Part shown: positions 1-11,710 of the stretch, in pieces
How the letters are laid out: every line of letters starts with the position of its first letter
Numbering within the stretch: the stretch's first letter is position 1
Assembly: GCF_040712315.1 (NCBI RefSeq)
Contig: NC_134013.1
Location: 44,438,501-44,502,500 of the forward strand
Reading direction: 5' to 3'
From: Castanea sativa
Lineage: Eukaryota > Streptophyta > Magnoliopsida > Fagales > Fagaceae
DNA length: 64,000 bases
Program-made: the position numbers and the translations under genes
Notes under the pieces: generated by a model
Told to the model about the DNA's origin: nothing
What the model saw: the letters and a program-made list of their open reading frames with translations, nothing else
The model's database searches: none

Positions 1-654
1 GATCTTTTGCCCATGTCCCCACATGTTAGAATTTCTTAATTTGCTGAGGTATTTGCATGACATATTCACGATTTGAATAATGAGATTCACAAAAAAATTC
101 AGGTAAGTAATTCTCAATATAAAATTCATGCTGACACTCATCGGCGACATGCAAAGTTTCAGTAGGGGATTATGTCATGCTTTGGATTTGATCTGAACGG
201 TTTCCCTCTAGGACTGTTAAGAAATTCAGGCTCGTAGTGCCAGACCATTCAAGGTATTAAAACGAATGGGCCCAAATGCATATGTCATTGACCTTCCTCA
301 TGATTATGGTATTAGAGGATCTAGTTGCTTATAAAAGCCCCACAATTATTCCTAATACCCTTTTGATGAGCTTTTGCTTGATCCTATTGATGCCCCTATC
401 CCTACCCCTTTACCCTTAAATCTACCCTATGCACATAAAGAATCTACTGATGTTATTTTAGATGAACAAATTGTTTCTACCAGGGATGGAAGAGTTCACC
501 ATTTCCTAGTTCGGTGGTGAGGGCAACCAAATTCTAATTGCACATGGATTACTCGAGATGAGCTACATCGACCGGATCCTGACTTGCTTGAGTACTATCA
601 GAGCTCTTCAGATTTCCACTCGACGGGGTCAAGTTCTTCTCACCCGGGGGGAGT
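1..654 (+). pseudogene. Ty3/gypsy chromovirus pol 3' end (integrase C-terminus and chromodomain), broken
   Basis: Translating in shifting frames gives the usual end of a plant chromovirus polyprotein. First comes the integrase C-terminal stretch: DLLPMSPHVR, QYKIHADTHRRHAKFQ, a degenerate RPERFP segment, then MGPNAYVIDLPHDYGI. A chromodomain-like segment follows: DEQIVSTRDGRVHHFLVRW, a stop where K/G is expected, then TWITRDELHRPDPDLLEYYQ. There are several stops and frameshifts, and the residues normally linking DYGI to EDLVAY are missing, so this is a dead copy. Only the 3' end lies in the window. The longest open stretch is about 80 codons from 558. Family-level assignment is firm; the lineage within the chromoviruses is not determined. 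Confidence 0.85.
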
Positions 655-1010
655 TGGTGTGGACACAAGATACAATCCTCCAATTATACACGTGTATGGG
701 AGGAAGAGCAAAAAGAAGACGGCCCAACCTATGGCCTTATGGATGGAGCTTGTTAGTAATTGGGCTTGAGATTAAGCAAGCCCAATCATTTAATAATTAG
801 GGTTTTTTATGCATCTTATTGTTAGCTATTTAAGCACTTTTTCTAATTATTGTAAGACAAGTTTTTGAGAATCATAAAAATATTGTGTTTCTTTTACACT
901 GGTGCCGACTCCAGTTTGCTTCGTGCTAACTCCAAGCAACCCTTAGGTGCTGATGCCTAGGGTTTATTCTTGATTCTATTGTTGTTTAGTTGTTCTATTG
1001 AAATAGTGTG
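655..1010 (+). repeat. Putative 3' LTR start of the chromovirus
   Basis: Directly behind the chromodomain is a purine-rich run (CCCGGGGGGAGTTGG), as expected of a polypurine tract, followed by TGTGGACACAAG and AT-rich DNA with a TATTTAAG box near 827. This is the usual arrangement of PPT and 3' LTR. The far end is not defined because no second copy lies in the window, so the right border is a guess. Confidence 0.4.
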
Positions 1011-1059
1011 GGTGTCCTACGTCAAGTAGGTGTTAGTAAGTAAATCAAAGTTTACCCGA

Positions 1060-1207
1060 CTTATGACGCATGGTGCAGTCACAAGGATTTATCATATTGG
1101 GTCTGGAAATTAAGGTCTGAGGTTTGGAAACGCCTTATGATGTATGATGCATTCGCAAGGATTTATCATATAAGGCTTGGAAATTAAGGTTTGAGGTTTG
1201 GAAACGC
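1060..1207. repeat. 74-bp direct tandem duplication
   Basis: Two adjacent 74-bp copies (1060-1133 and 1134-1207) both start CTTATGA and end TTTGGAAACGC, with a handful of substitutions between them. No function is apparent. Confidence 0.85.
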
Positions 1208-2793
1208 TCACTTAAAAATATTTTATAGGAAATGCATGAGTTAACAATGAGAACGAGAAATCCTTAACTAAGTTCCTAAATTATTAAATTGAATTGCCGG
1301 ACCTAAGTTATCAAACTTATATTATCAAGTTTAAGATGTTTCTGCGGTCATTGGCTTGAAGTAAATTGAATTGATTCGAAGTGAATGATTCCTAAACAGA
1401 CTACATTCAAATGTTCTGATTGAGTTTAGGCCCGATCAAACTAAATTGATTTGAAGAAAGCAAGAAATTACGTTAAACATAAATAAACAACTACAATATT
1501 AAATCAATAGTGAAAAACACTTGATTAAATAAGATTATAACTACAAATGAAGCAACTTACAAGCATTAAATCTTTTACAAGGTCTAAGAACTACTAGATG
1601 TACTAAGAATGTAAGTGCAATTATCTCAAATGTGCTTTGGTGTGTTCTCGTTTGTACATAATGTCTTCTCTTCATACCAAGGCCTCTTTTTATAGGGAAA
1701 AGTGGTAGTTATTTCCTGCCCATAACTACCCAATAAGACCATTCACATCAAGCTTTATACAATTTTAGTTAAACTAACCCTAAAAACTCTATTTTTGCTA
1801 TTTTAACAAACACATACCTACATCAGCCTCAATATTTATTATCTACTCTATTTAAATATTATTCTCTCTCTCTCTCTCTCTCCCATTTTTGGCCAAAAAC
1901 ACAACCTAAAAAGGTATCACCTCACCCCCAAAACGGCATTAAAACCACCATAAATCACCAAATTGACAAAACCCCATCCTTTTGTTGAGGAGTTTAAGCA
2001 AATCTAAGAGAAGACTGAATCGCTACTCGTAATTAGAGGGAGAGGGAGGTACCAATTCTGGCAACGTGTTAATGTGGGCAACTATATTGATTTGCATGAG
2101 GTAGAGACAAGAAGGCAACACGAGAGAGAGAGAGAATCATAAAGAGTACAAACTGCATGAGAGAGTATGTCAGCTTTGCAAATAAAAATGAGGGTATTTT
2201 TGTGTTGTATTGATGAACAATGTCTCAAAACTTGTATTGAAACATTGTTCATTGTTAAATACTTGTTGAGGGGTTTGTTAAGCCTAATACAAAGAGATTT
2301 TGGAGTAGTTTAGTTAAACTTTTGTTGAAAGGTGGATTATCAGATTTGTAGAGCCTGATGCTAATGCTTTAAGCAAGAGATTGGATGGTTACTTCCATCA
2401 ATTAGCTATCCATAATGCCAATAAAATCCTGTAGCCACTTCAAGTTTACATGTTTTAGTGCCACTTGTCCTCATCTTAGGCAATCAAACAAGTCTCACTA
2501 TGATCACCAGATTAGAGTTAAATAACAATATTTTGGTTTTAACTACTAAAGTATTTAAAGACTCTTACTATATTAACCAAAATATTGAATTCGCATAAGT
2601 TGTCTTCAATCCAAATCTTATATCCCACTCTTACTACTCTACTTTATACTCTTGTGAGCGATTGTAACCCCAGACCACCAATTTTTCTCGAAATGGGTCT
2701 CACATGCACAAACGAAAAGGATCGTGATGCTCAAAATGTCGAGTTCATTGTAAAATGTGTTCCCCCTAAATCGAGAGTTTTACATGGAGTCAC
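1208..2793. other. Noncoding AT-rich stretch
   Basis: No credible gene is visible on either strand. There is a (TC)n microsatellite at about 1863-1882 and a GA-rich patch near 2119-2135. ORFs are short and lack recognisable motifs. It probably contains old repeat DNA that I could not classify. Confidence 0.5.
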
Positions 2794-4340
2794 TATAGAC
2801 ATTGTATTTTGTACCCCTTATGATTAGGGTCCCCGTTCCCCAATGATGTTAGAACTCTAAAGCCCAAGGTTGGTTTAGGGCCTAATCAGATGAAAATTGA
2901 CTTGAGGAAAGTGTTTGTGGAAAATATAACTTATTTTTGGAATAAATAAACTAATTTTGGAAAAGAAAGGCCACGAAAACCCAAGGGCATGCGTACGCAT
3001 GCTCAAGCTCTACGTACGCAGGCTTCATGCATGTGTACGCATACATAGGCATGCATATGCACGCTAGGGTTCCAGAAACTATGTAAGGAAAGTTTTCTAC
3101 ATTTTAAAATTGGTTTGAAACGAATCCCACATTATCTGGGAGTCGCCCCAAACCCTTATTTTTCAACTATATAAAGCTATAAAAGGTACTTTTTCAAGGA
3201 GGACGAATTCCAATGGTAAAACACATAAGATTCACTAGAAAATAGTGAATCAAAGAGGGAGTTTTTTACAAAACATCCTTAAGTCAAATTTTATTTGATT
3301 GAGACATTTTTTGGTCTTAATCTTTGAGTTATGAAGTTTACTAACTTGTTTTGAATTGGTTGTGACTCGATTGACTAAGGGGAATTGTTTCTTTAAGTTT
3401 TTATATCAGTTTATGTGTTCATAATATGTTTGTTTAGTCTAGGTTTACTTTAAATTTATGTTTAGAGCATGTTAGGTTGTTAGATTCTTTATTTTTGTTT
3501 TTTTGTCTTGTAGTTTCTGGGTTAGGGTTCTTAGGGTGTGTATACGTGCGCATGCTGTTTGTGTGTACGCATGCTACTTGCACGCGTACACATATAGATG
3601 GGTTGTGTATGCATGCCCTATGTATGCACACACATGCTCTTGCCCAAAAACCCTAATTCAGTTTCAGTTTGTTTTTCCTTTGTGTAATTTATATGCTTAA
3701 CCTTTGTTTAACCTAGTTTTCTCCTCTGTACATAGTTGTTTACTTTGTTTTATCTTGTTTTGTTTTGTTCAATCCTTTTGATTGTTTATTAGGGTTTTAG
3801 ATTGTGTGAATACCATGAACATGCATTGATGTATAGGTGTTGTGATGCAGTGAGGTAAATCATGCATAAGGCTATGAACATGCATTTAGTTTGGTTAATG
3901 AATATGATATAGTTGATATGCTTGTTTGAATCCCTTGATATTGAGGTTTGGATGCTATAACATGTTGATCTTGATTTGCCTTGTGATATTTCTACCATTT
4001 GAGAAATATGCCTATATGTCATGATAGATAATGCCAGGTTTGAGGATGATTATGCCATGTTGATTGCTTTAGATGCTTATTAGAGTGTGTGTGCATTAGA
4101 ATAACATGTTAAATTTCCCTTTAATGAGATTAAAATTTGGAACACAATGAGTGGAAGTCGACTCACGGGTCGAGTGGGGTTGGGTGCCTAACACCTTTCC
4201 ATTCCCATACCTAAACTTTAGACACGTGTTCTAGTAAAAATCAATCCTTCCACGAAAGAGCGCTATATTTATGATTCTTAGACCTAAACTAGGTGGCGAC
4301 TCCATTTACACCCTCCGTCATGGTCCATCCTAGGCCAATG
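2794..4340 (+). repeat. Tat/Ogre-type gypsy LTR, copy 1
   Basis: It is homologous to the minus-strand insertion at 53970-55661 and to 58362-58990. All three share a start of the form T(G/A)TARACAYYGTATTTTGTACC, then CCCAAGGTTGGTTTAGGGCC and TTGACTTGAG, and a later block about resuming after GATTCAC. The copy ends around GGTGGCGACTCC (4292-4303), the type of sequence found at the LTR/primer-binding-site junction of Tat/Ogre elements. It contains two clusters of alternating purine-pyrimidine GTACGCATGC-like sequence. The left border is degenerate (TATAGACATT) and the right border is approximate. Confidence 0.7.
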
Positions 4341-5609
4341 AGTACTTTTCACGAAAGTGAGAGGAAAGTGAGAGGGCGACCCACAACGCAAGTGCTTGCA
4401 CCCATAGTGGCATCTTCATTTGGGATAGACAGTTTGATTCCAATGTGTTCAATTTCTTAATTTTGATAAAGGCTTGTTTAATATTGTTTGCATACACTTT
4501 CACTTGGTTTTTTTGTCCTTTTGCCATGGTTGGTAACGAGTGGGAAGGTGGAAGCTCCATTTAGGCCAAAATCTTCCAAAGTTCATCCTACCAACTCACA
4601 ATCCATGCTATTGCCTATGTTGGACTTTGAGTACATTAACGATTTGCCACCAATCCATTATGGTCCATTTAGGCCTAAGGTTGCAATCATGGCCCACTTA
4701 GTTATGAGTGACCTATTAATCTGTCTCTTTAACTTTAAGAAGTTTACCCACACTTAGAGAGATCCTAGATCCTATCAAAAGAGGATACCCTTTATATCTC
4801 TTGTTTGTTTAACCATATATCTTGTGTTCACCTAATTCTAGAGGACAAATAAAAGATGTAAAACTTGAAAGGATGACCCAAAAGTTATGGCATACCCTAA
4901 GACAATAGGATGAAAAGAAAAGATGTTCTCACATATAAGAGGCTTTTCCCAAAATCTAAAAGTATATCTTAACTAAAGGTTCATAGAACCATAACCTAGT
5001 TGTTATCATGGGTCTAAGGTAACAAATATGCGATGGACCTACCATCCAAAATCCTACAAAGTCAATATGAATCTCCCTAATCTTGGGTCTCTTTGTTGCA
5101 TGTAAAGGTTTAAAATAATGTGAGATTCATGAGCTATGAGAGGAAAGCCACAATATATTCTAGCTAGAAGGCTACTTCAAAAAACTTTACAAAAAATATA
5201 AGAAAAAAAGAGCCCAAAGGTGATGAATACATTTTTGACTCGTATTTGAGACAAAGGGTTGAAAATTTCTAAGCACATTTTAATGAAAGCCCATGAGTGT
5301 AATTTGAGAGCTTTATTGTAAATGGACCAAGCTCATATGAAACAAGGAGCAAAATTCATGAGAGGAAAGTGAGTAATTTTATAATTAGGCCTTCATTAAA
5401 ATGGACTTAAAGACTTTCTAAGAACATCTAAATAAAATAAGCTTTTAATTGGGACATAGGCTTAATAAAAATGGAATTTCTTTTCAGGCACCATTGCACC
5501 ACCAAGATCAAGTAAGCACATCCCCACTTTAACTTGGGTTCGAGAAAGCAACGAAAGACGTTTTATTAAGGTCGAAATCACACCTCAAGAAGAAATACCT
5601 TAAGAAGAA
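4341..5609 (+). other. Leader between LTR copy 1 and gag
   Basis: About 1.3 kb separates the LTR from the gag reading frame. No ORF with recognisable motifs is seen. Its position suggests the untranslated leader of the same gypsy element. Confidence 0.5.
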
Positions 5610-6579
5610 ATGACTACTCCAATTAATGATACACTCTCACAAAAGATATACAAGACAACAGAATATCAAGGTGAGGCTCTCAAAAAGATGGAAAGTCGTC
5701 TATTTAAGCTAGAGGAGAGCAAGATCAAGAAGCCTGTGCACATAGAGATAAAAGAAAAAGAAGAAAAGGAAGAATGGGATGAAAGGGACAAGGCTGATTA
5801 TGAGAGGAATAAGCAATTTGAGAAGCTCACCACAAATACCGTGGCCATGAAAGAAAAGATGGAAAATATGCAATTAGCCTTTTGTAGCACTCAAGGGATG
5901 GATGATTGTCTCTACAACATAGGTGGTTTAGGCTCCAAAGTCCCTCTTGCACTACCCCCCAAGTTTAAGATTTCTAACATGAAAAAATTCAATGGGATTG
6001 GAGACCCTAAGCAACATGTTAGGAGATACATAAGGATTACCAAAATGAAAGCGCTGGATGAAAAGCAAACTTTGCATGCATTTCCTCTCTCACTTATGGG
6101 AGGTGCATCAAGATAGTACTATAGCTTGGATCCAAGTAAGAACAAAGTGTGGAATGAGCTAGTGGAATTATTTGTGGATCAATTCATTTTCAATACTATG
6201 ATTAACGTGACCTTAAGAGATTTGGAGACCACTAAGCACGGAGTTGGGAAGACCTTTTGCGAGTACATAACAAGGTGGAAAGGCAAAGCATCCAAGATGG
6301 TTAATAGGCCAAATGAGAAGGACCAAATCAACATGATTATTAAGAACTTACTTCCGGCATACAATAGCAAGCTTTTGTCATCGCCCTATTAGTTCTTTTG
6401 GAAAATTGTGTGATTGTGGAACTAGGATTGAGGTTGCCATCAACAATAAACAATTGTAGAAATGGGAGAATAAGCCTCCGATCAAGAGGAAATATGGGGG
6501 AGGAGCAACCACTTCTAAAGCACCCGACCCCATAAATGTGAGTGTCATCATACCCCAACAACCTCTATCTCAATGTTAT
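5610..6579 (+). pseudogene. Ty3/gypsy gag polyprotein fragment (Retrotrans_gag), truncated
   Basis: The capsid-type gag domain is clear: an N-terminal charged coiled-coil-like part, then LPPKFKISNMKKFNGIGDPKQH, FPLSLMGGASR, YYSLDPSKNKVWNELVELFV, and DQINMIIKNLLPAYN. An in-frame TAG at 6114 falls where the family has Trp before YYSLDP. A second stop at 6390 is followed by a frameshift, after which gag-like sequence (CDCGTRIEVAINN) continues to about 6579. No protease or pol follows, so the element is truncated there. With the LTR at 2794-4340 it forms the 5' end of a Tat/Ogre-like element. The protein would have been the capsid of the retrotransposon particle. Confidence 0.85.
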
Positions 6580-7816
6580 TAAATCTATTCCGTTTCGGTT
6601 GGAATGGCTGGAAAATCTCGTACCGGCATACAAACTGGTAAAGTAACCACCCTTGTTCCACCTCGAATTAAATTTTGGTTTGATCTAGTGTGTTCTGGGA
6701 GTTTCGGGTTGTTTTGATCAATTTTGGCTGAAATACAAGATTCAACCCGTATGAGTTATGGGTCCGAGAGAGAGGTTTTAAGGTATGGGGGTGATGTGAG
6801 AGAGTGCTTGTGTGTGAGACAGAGAGAAAACAAAACGGAAAACGAGTTTAATACATACTGTGAGAGGTCACGAAAATTGTGGTGCTTTCAAAAACGAGAT
6901 TTGAATGCTTTTAAAGGCACCTCTCTTTTAGGATAAGTGGTGTGGAGAAACCACTTATTTTTAATACAAAAAAATAAGAAAAAATAAATACAAACTACAT
7001 GATCAAAAGACTTCATTGTTATTGATTGAATGAAAATAAATACAATCTTGGTAAATTGAACCTTACAAGACTTTAGGTCCTAGTTACAATTTATGCAAAA
7101 GAATACAAAACTTTTGTCCTAATTACAATCTACAAAAATTAAAAAAAAAAAAAAAAACAAGACACTAGTATACCTATCCAAAAAATCAAGTTCCGGGGTT
7201 GGATTACGGAATGAGAAGATGTTAGGTACCCATTCTGCCTAGACAGAATCTAGTCTTCTAGACTTTAATGACCTATGTACCGTTTTTTGCATGATGTTGA
7301 ATGATATGTTGAATATACATGATAGACACTTGATCAAAACTAACTCAAATAAATTTATCTTATGAATGTATCCTCTTTTTTAGAAAAATTTAGATCTGTT
7401 TTGTGAATTAAGAAAATGAAGATTTGTAAAAAAAAATTAGATCTGCTTTTGTGTAAGTAAAAAATTAGATCTGTAAGGAAAATCAAATCTATTTTTATGT
7501 AAATAAAGGAACAAGATTTTTGTAAAAAAATGTCAGATCTATCTTAGTGTAAAGTTAAAAAAAAAATGATTTTGTCAAGAAAAATTAGATCTGTTTTGAA
7601 TAGTTAAAAAAAATGATTTTTTGGTTTATAAACAAAAAAATCAGATATGTTATTGGATATAAAATAAAAAAGACTTTTTGGAAGAGGATTCATACTCATT
7701 AGGTAAATTTATTTTACATGAATCACATATACAAAACTTCAACCTAACTTTTAATTTCTTCTTTTAAATTTCAAAATCTGCAATTGTATGACAAAGAAAA
7801 CTTTTTCTAAAAAAAA
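6580..7816. other. Unclassified repeat-like and AT-rich DNA
   Basis: Immediately after the broken gag is sequence beginning TTCCGTTTCGGTTGGAATGGC that looks like the edge of another dispersed repeat, though I could not assign it. From about 7380 the DNA becomes A-rich, with scattered AAATTAGATCTG motifs that grade into the minisatellite to the right. No gene is seen. Confidence 0.4.
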
Positions 7817-8090
7817 TCAGATATGTATTTAATGAAAATATAGATCAGTTTTGAATCTTAAAAAAAAAAAAAAATCAGATTTGTATTTAATGAAAATACA
7901 GATATGTTTTGTATCTTAAAAAAATCAGATCTGTATTTAATGAAAATACATATTAGTTTTATGCGTAAAAAAAAATAAATCAGATCCGCATTTAATGAAA
8001 ATACTGACCAGTTTTATGTGTAAAAAAAAAAACAGATCTACATTTAATGAAAATATAAATCAATTTTTATGTGTTAAAAAAAAAATTAGA
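7817..8090. repeat. AT-rich minisatellite, 50-58-bp unit, about five copies
   Basis: Units begin TCAGATNTGTATTTAATGAAAATA at about 7817, 7875, 7925, 7980 and 8032, each ending in a TTTTATG/TATCTT segment and a poly(A) run of variable length. Most of the period variation comes from the A-runs. Confidence 0.8.
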
Positions 8091-9933
8091 TCTGAAAAAT
8101 TTAGATAAGTTTTTAGTTTAAAGAGATCTTTGATAATTAACAGATTTTGAGATTCAAGGGAGAAATTACAACAAAAATCAACTAAGAACATATTTAAAGA
8201 AAAATTTCAAATAAAACATGGCAGTTATATCAAGAATCAAACATCTAGAACCAATTCATTCATCATCAAACAAAATTAATAGAGAAGACTAGAAAAAGAA
8301 GAGAAATAGACTACCTCTTGCATGAGCGTGCTCTTCTTAGTGAAAGAATATTTTAGGATTCAAAGAAATTTATTCAACTCTTTGAAGCCTAAAATATTTC
8401 GCTTACAAGAAAGAAATTCCTAAGGTAAAAGCCTGAAGAACGTTTTTAACGTAAGGGAGAATTGAAGAGATGAGAATAGCCAAAAAGAGGGGGGTCAGAA
8501 AGTGTGAAAAAGTGTGCTGGATTTTGAGAGGCATTCTCAATTTTTAGAGGCTGGAATACTTCGAAAAATTAGTTAAATGATTAGAATACGAACTGTGACT
8601 CATCTTTATCTCTAAAAAAAAAAAAATGATGAGGTTTATCTCAATTCAGGAGCCCTCGGACCGGGTCTTGCATTTGTGCCAATCGGCACTTGTGGAGGCT
8701 TGGGTTTTTGTATGCTTGGGTTTTTGGAGAGCCATATATCCAAAACCTATAGTACGCTTGGGTTTTTGTATGGTACATGAGGATGTAAACCTTAAAAAGA
8801 ATTTCATTCTGTTGCTGTATTTCATAATGTGATCGATGCTGAAGATAAATGTGATAAACTATATAAATACTTTTTATAAGAAATAGGGTAATTGGTGTAG
8901 AAGAGAATAATGAGTCACATGTATGAAGAAATTTCGAGTCCTAGATCTCTTCTCATCATGCTTGTGTTTATCCGATTTCAGAGGCTGTAAGATTTCCAAC
9001 ACACCCTTAGTAAAAAGATAAGGTATTTGACATAGTGATGACTAATGATGGTGTTGTGAACAGAATTAGAGGATATGCATTGCTTCCGTGGCCAAAAAAT
9101 AAAAGGATATATGTACCCCTGCCAATGCCAAGTTTCTTCTTTAAATTCAAACATTTTAGCTTTTTATATATTATAAATTGGAAGGACCATCCTATTCCTA
9201 CCCTCTCCCTCTAATGCTTTTTTTTTTTTTTTTGTGTGGAAAATCTCACATCATTAACTTGACCATCTACTCGTGTAGCTAGCTAATTATAAAGGCATTT
9301 CTTTAACTATTTTACATATTATTAGCGTATTCGTGATATATATCCTAGTAATTTTTTTAGCAATTCTCCAAAAACCAATTAATTTAGGATAGGATATTAA
9401 TTAAATAATTTAGTATATTGAGCATATGTTCTTTTTGTCCTACTATTAAGCACATAATAAACACTAGCCTTATCACACGCGCTCTGTACATGTGATCAGG
9501 CTCTATATTTTTTTTTTAGTTTAATGTAATTTTTTAATTTGAATTTATCTATTATTAGTGAGGTTACACCCAAAGGATTTTTTAAGAAACTAAAATTTAG
9601 GATTTGAAATTAAGTAAACTGTTAAATTTAGTGTGTGCTAGTTTTTAGGAAAAAAATTTATCAAACATACGTGAGATATATTTAAATAGAGAATTTGCTA
9701 ATTTTTAGGAAAAAAGTTTCGAGTAGTTTTTTTTGTTTTTGAATTTGGTGAATTACAATTTTAACCACATTTTTTATTTTTTAGGAATAAGGATTATTTA
9801 ATTAGATTAGGAGTATTTTTGACATTTTCTTAAGCCATATCTAACTTTCTGAATTCTCTTAATATATTTAAAAAATACCAACTATTTATTTTCTCATATT
9901 AAATTCAAAATAATTTATTTTAATATCTTAAAA

Positions 9934-9967
<34 letters not shown>

Positions 9968-11069
9968 AAATGCTTTTTATAGCGAGGCACTATATAGTTA
10001 GTATTATTGTGATTAGTTTAATCAATATTTACTTGTTTGTTTCATATTTCATAGTGGATTCATTTGACACACACATAAACACGATTAAAAGATAAATAAA
10101 ACTTGCTATTTAGGTACATAGTTGTGTTGTGTGCTTTCTCATTAAAAAAAAAAAAAAAGTTTTGTTGCGTGTGCCCTAATATGCCATCAAATTAAAATTT
10201 TTTATTTAAGTATAGCTGAAAAGGCTTCCAGGAAAAGTAGTGTAGCTGAAATTATTTAATACATGTACTGTCATATTGAGAGAGAGAGAGGTTGAGATTT
10301 GGGGGGTGAGGTTTTTTTTTTTTTTTTTCCTTTTAATAAGAATTAAAAGAAGATATATTCAGCCAAAATTTTAAATAAAAAAATAGAATAATAAAGGTAG
10401 ATTTGAGATATTTAGGATAACTATAAAGAAGTAAATATCTATGTCTACATGCTTTTTTTTTTTTTCTTTGAGAAAAAATTTAGAAATGAAACTTTCCATT
10501 TGTGTCGTTGTAAAATATTTGTGATTTATAGTGTTTGGCTGGGTACATGGAAATGCTTTGTAAAATATTTTCCAGTGTTTGACACAACGTAAAACGGAAA
10601 AAAATATTTTCCAATGTTTGGTACATGAAAATATTTTCATTTTATTAAAAGACACATTGACTTTGTCATTTATGTACCCAAAAGGGAGTGAAAATTTTTT
10701 TTTTTTTTATAAATATATTTGTAGCGGTGACCTTATTTTTTTAATAGTTTATCTTTTCTATCATATTATTTATATTCCTCTTTATGTATGCCTTTTACAC
10801 TCTGTTTCTTTCGATGTCCAACCTTGTGTGAAGATAATTTTTCATATTTTATAGTGTTTGGTGGCATCTAAAAAAAAAAAAAAGTCAAAGAAAAATTATT
10901 TTTAGTTAACATAAAAAGTATGAATGATTGTCTCCCATTATTATTATTTAAAAAAAAAACTATATCTCATAGTAAATTAAATAATGGAAGTTAAGAGTTC
11001 ATTTTTAACTCATTTAAAATTGCTACTAAACATAGGAAAATGACATAGTTAAATAATTTTTTTTTAAAT
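8091..11069. other. AT-rich intergenic region
   Basis: No supportable gene. It contains a (TA)n run near 9932-9962 and several poly(A)/poly(T) tracts. Around 10529-10660, repeated TGTTTGG and AAATATTTTCCA(A/G)TGTTTG motifs resemble nonautonomous hAT-type MITEs, but I could not define matching termini. The 68-codon ORF near 8626 has no recognisable features. Confidence 0.5.
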
Positions 11070-11710
11070 GACTCTTTTTTTTTTTACAAAATATTAACAT
11101 TGAAACAAATAGAAAATGTGTTTTACAACCTTAAGAAACCAAAATATATATTTTTTCATTCTTTGGTTTGCTAATGTTGCTTTTATAAGACTAAAAATTC
11201 ATGTTCACCTTTCAAATAGTTTTAATTTGAAATATTTTCAACAAAGATATTATGATTTAGAGAAATTTAGTGTTATTGTGCTAGTTTAATAAGTACAATA
11301 TTTTCATGAATCAGTTAAAGTTATTTAAAATTTATTGTTTATATTTAATTTTTTTATTTTTAAAAAAGAGGAAGATATTTTTTCCTTGAAAAATAACTCA
11401 TTTTTCTACAAAATATTAATGTCAAAACAAATAGAAAATGTGATTTACAACCTTAAGAAACCAAATTAATGGTTTTTTTCATTCTTTGGTTTGCTAATGT
11501 TGCTTTTATAAGACTGAAAATTCATGTTCACCCTTCAGGTAGTTTTAATTTGAAATATTTCCAATAGAGATATTATGATTTAGAGAAATTTAGTGTTATG
11601 CTAGTTTAATAAGTACAAAATTTTCATGAATCAGTTAAAGTAATTTAAAATTTATTGTTTATATTTAATTTTTTTATTTTAAAAAAAAGAGGAAGATATT
11701 TTGACATTGA
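11070..11710. repeat. Tandem duplication of about 322 bp
   Basis: Two long direct copies lie side by side (about 11070-11391 and 11392-11710). Anchors CAAATAGAAAATGTG at 11106 and 11428, and GAGGAAGATATT at 11368 and 11689, give an offset of 321-322. The copies differ by scattered substitutions and small indels. Both are AT-rich and noncoding. Confidence 0.88.

Noticed and set aside
8626..8832. 68-codon ORF in intergenic DNA
   Set aside because: No recognisable domain, no promoter or splice context, and surrounded by AT-rich noncoding sequence.
10529..10860. MITE bounded by two TAGTGTTTGG words
   Set aside because: The words are direct rather than inverted and no target duplication was found.
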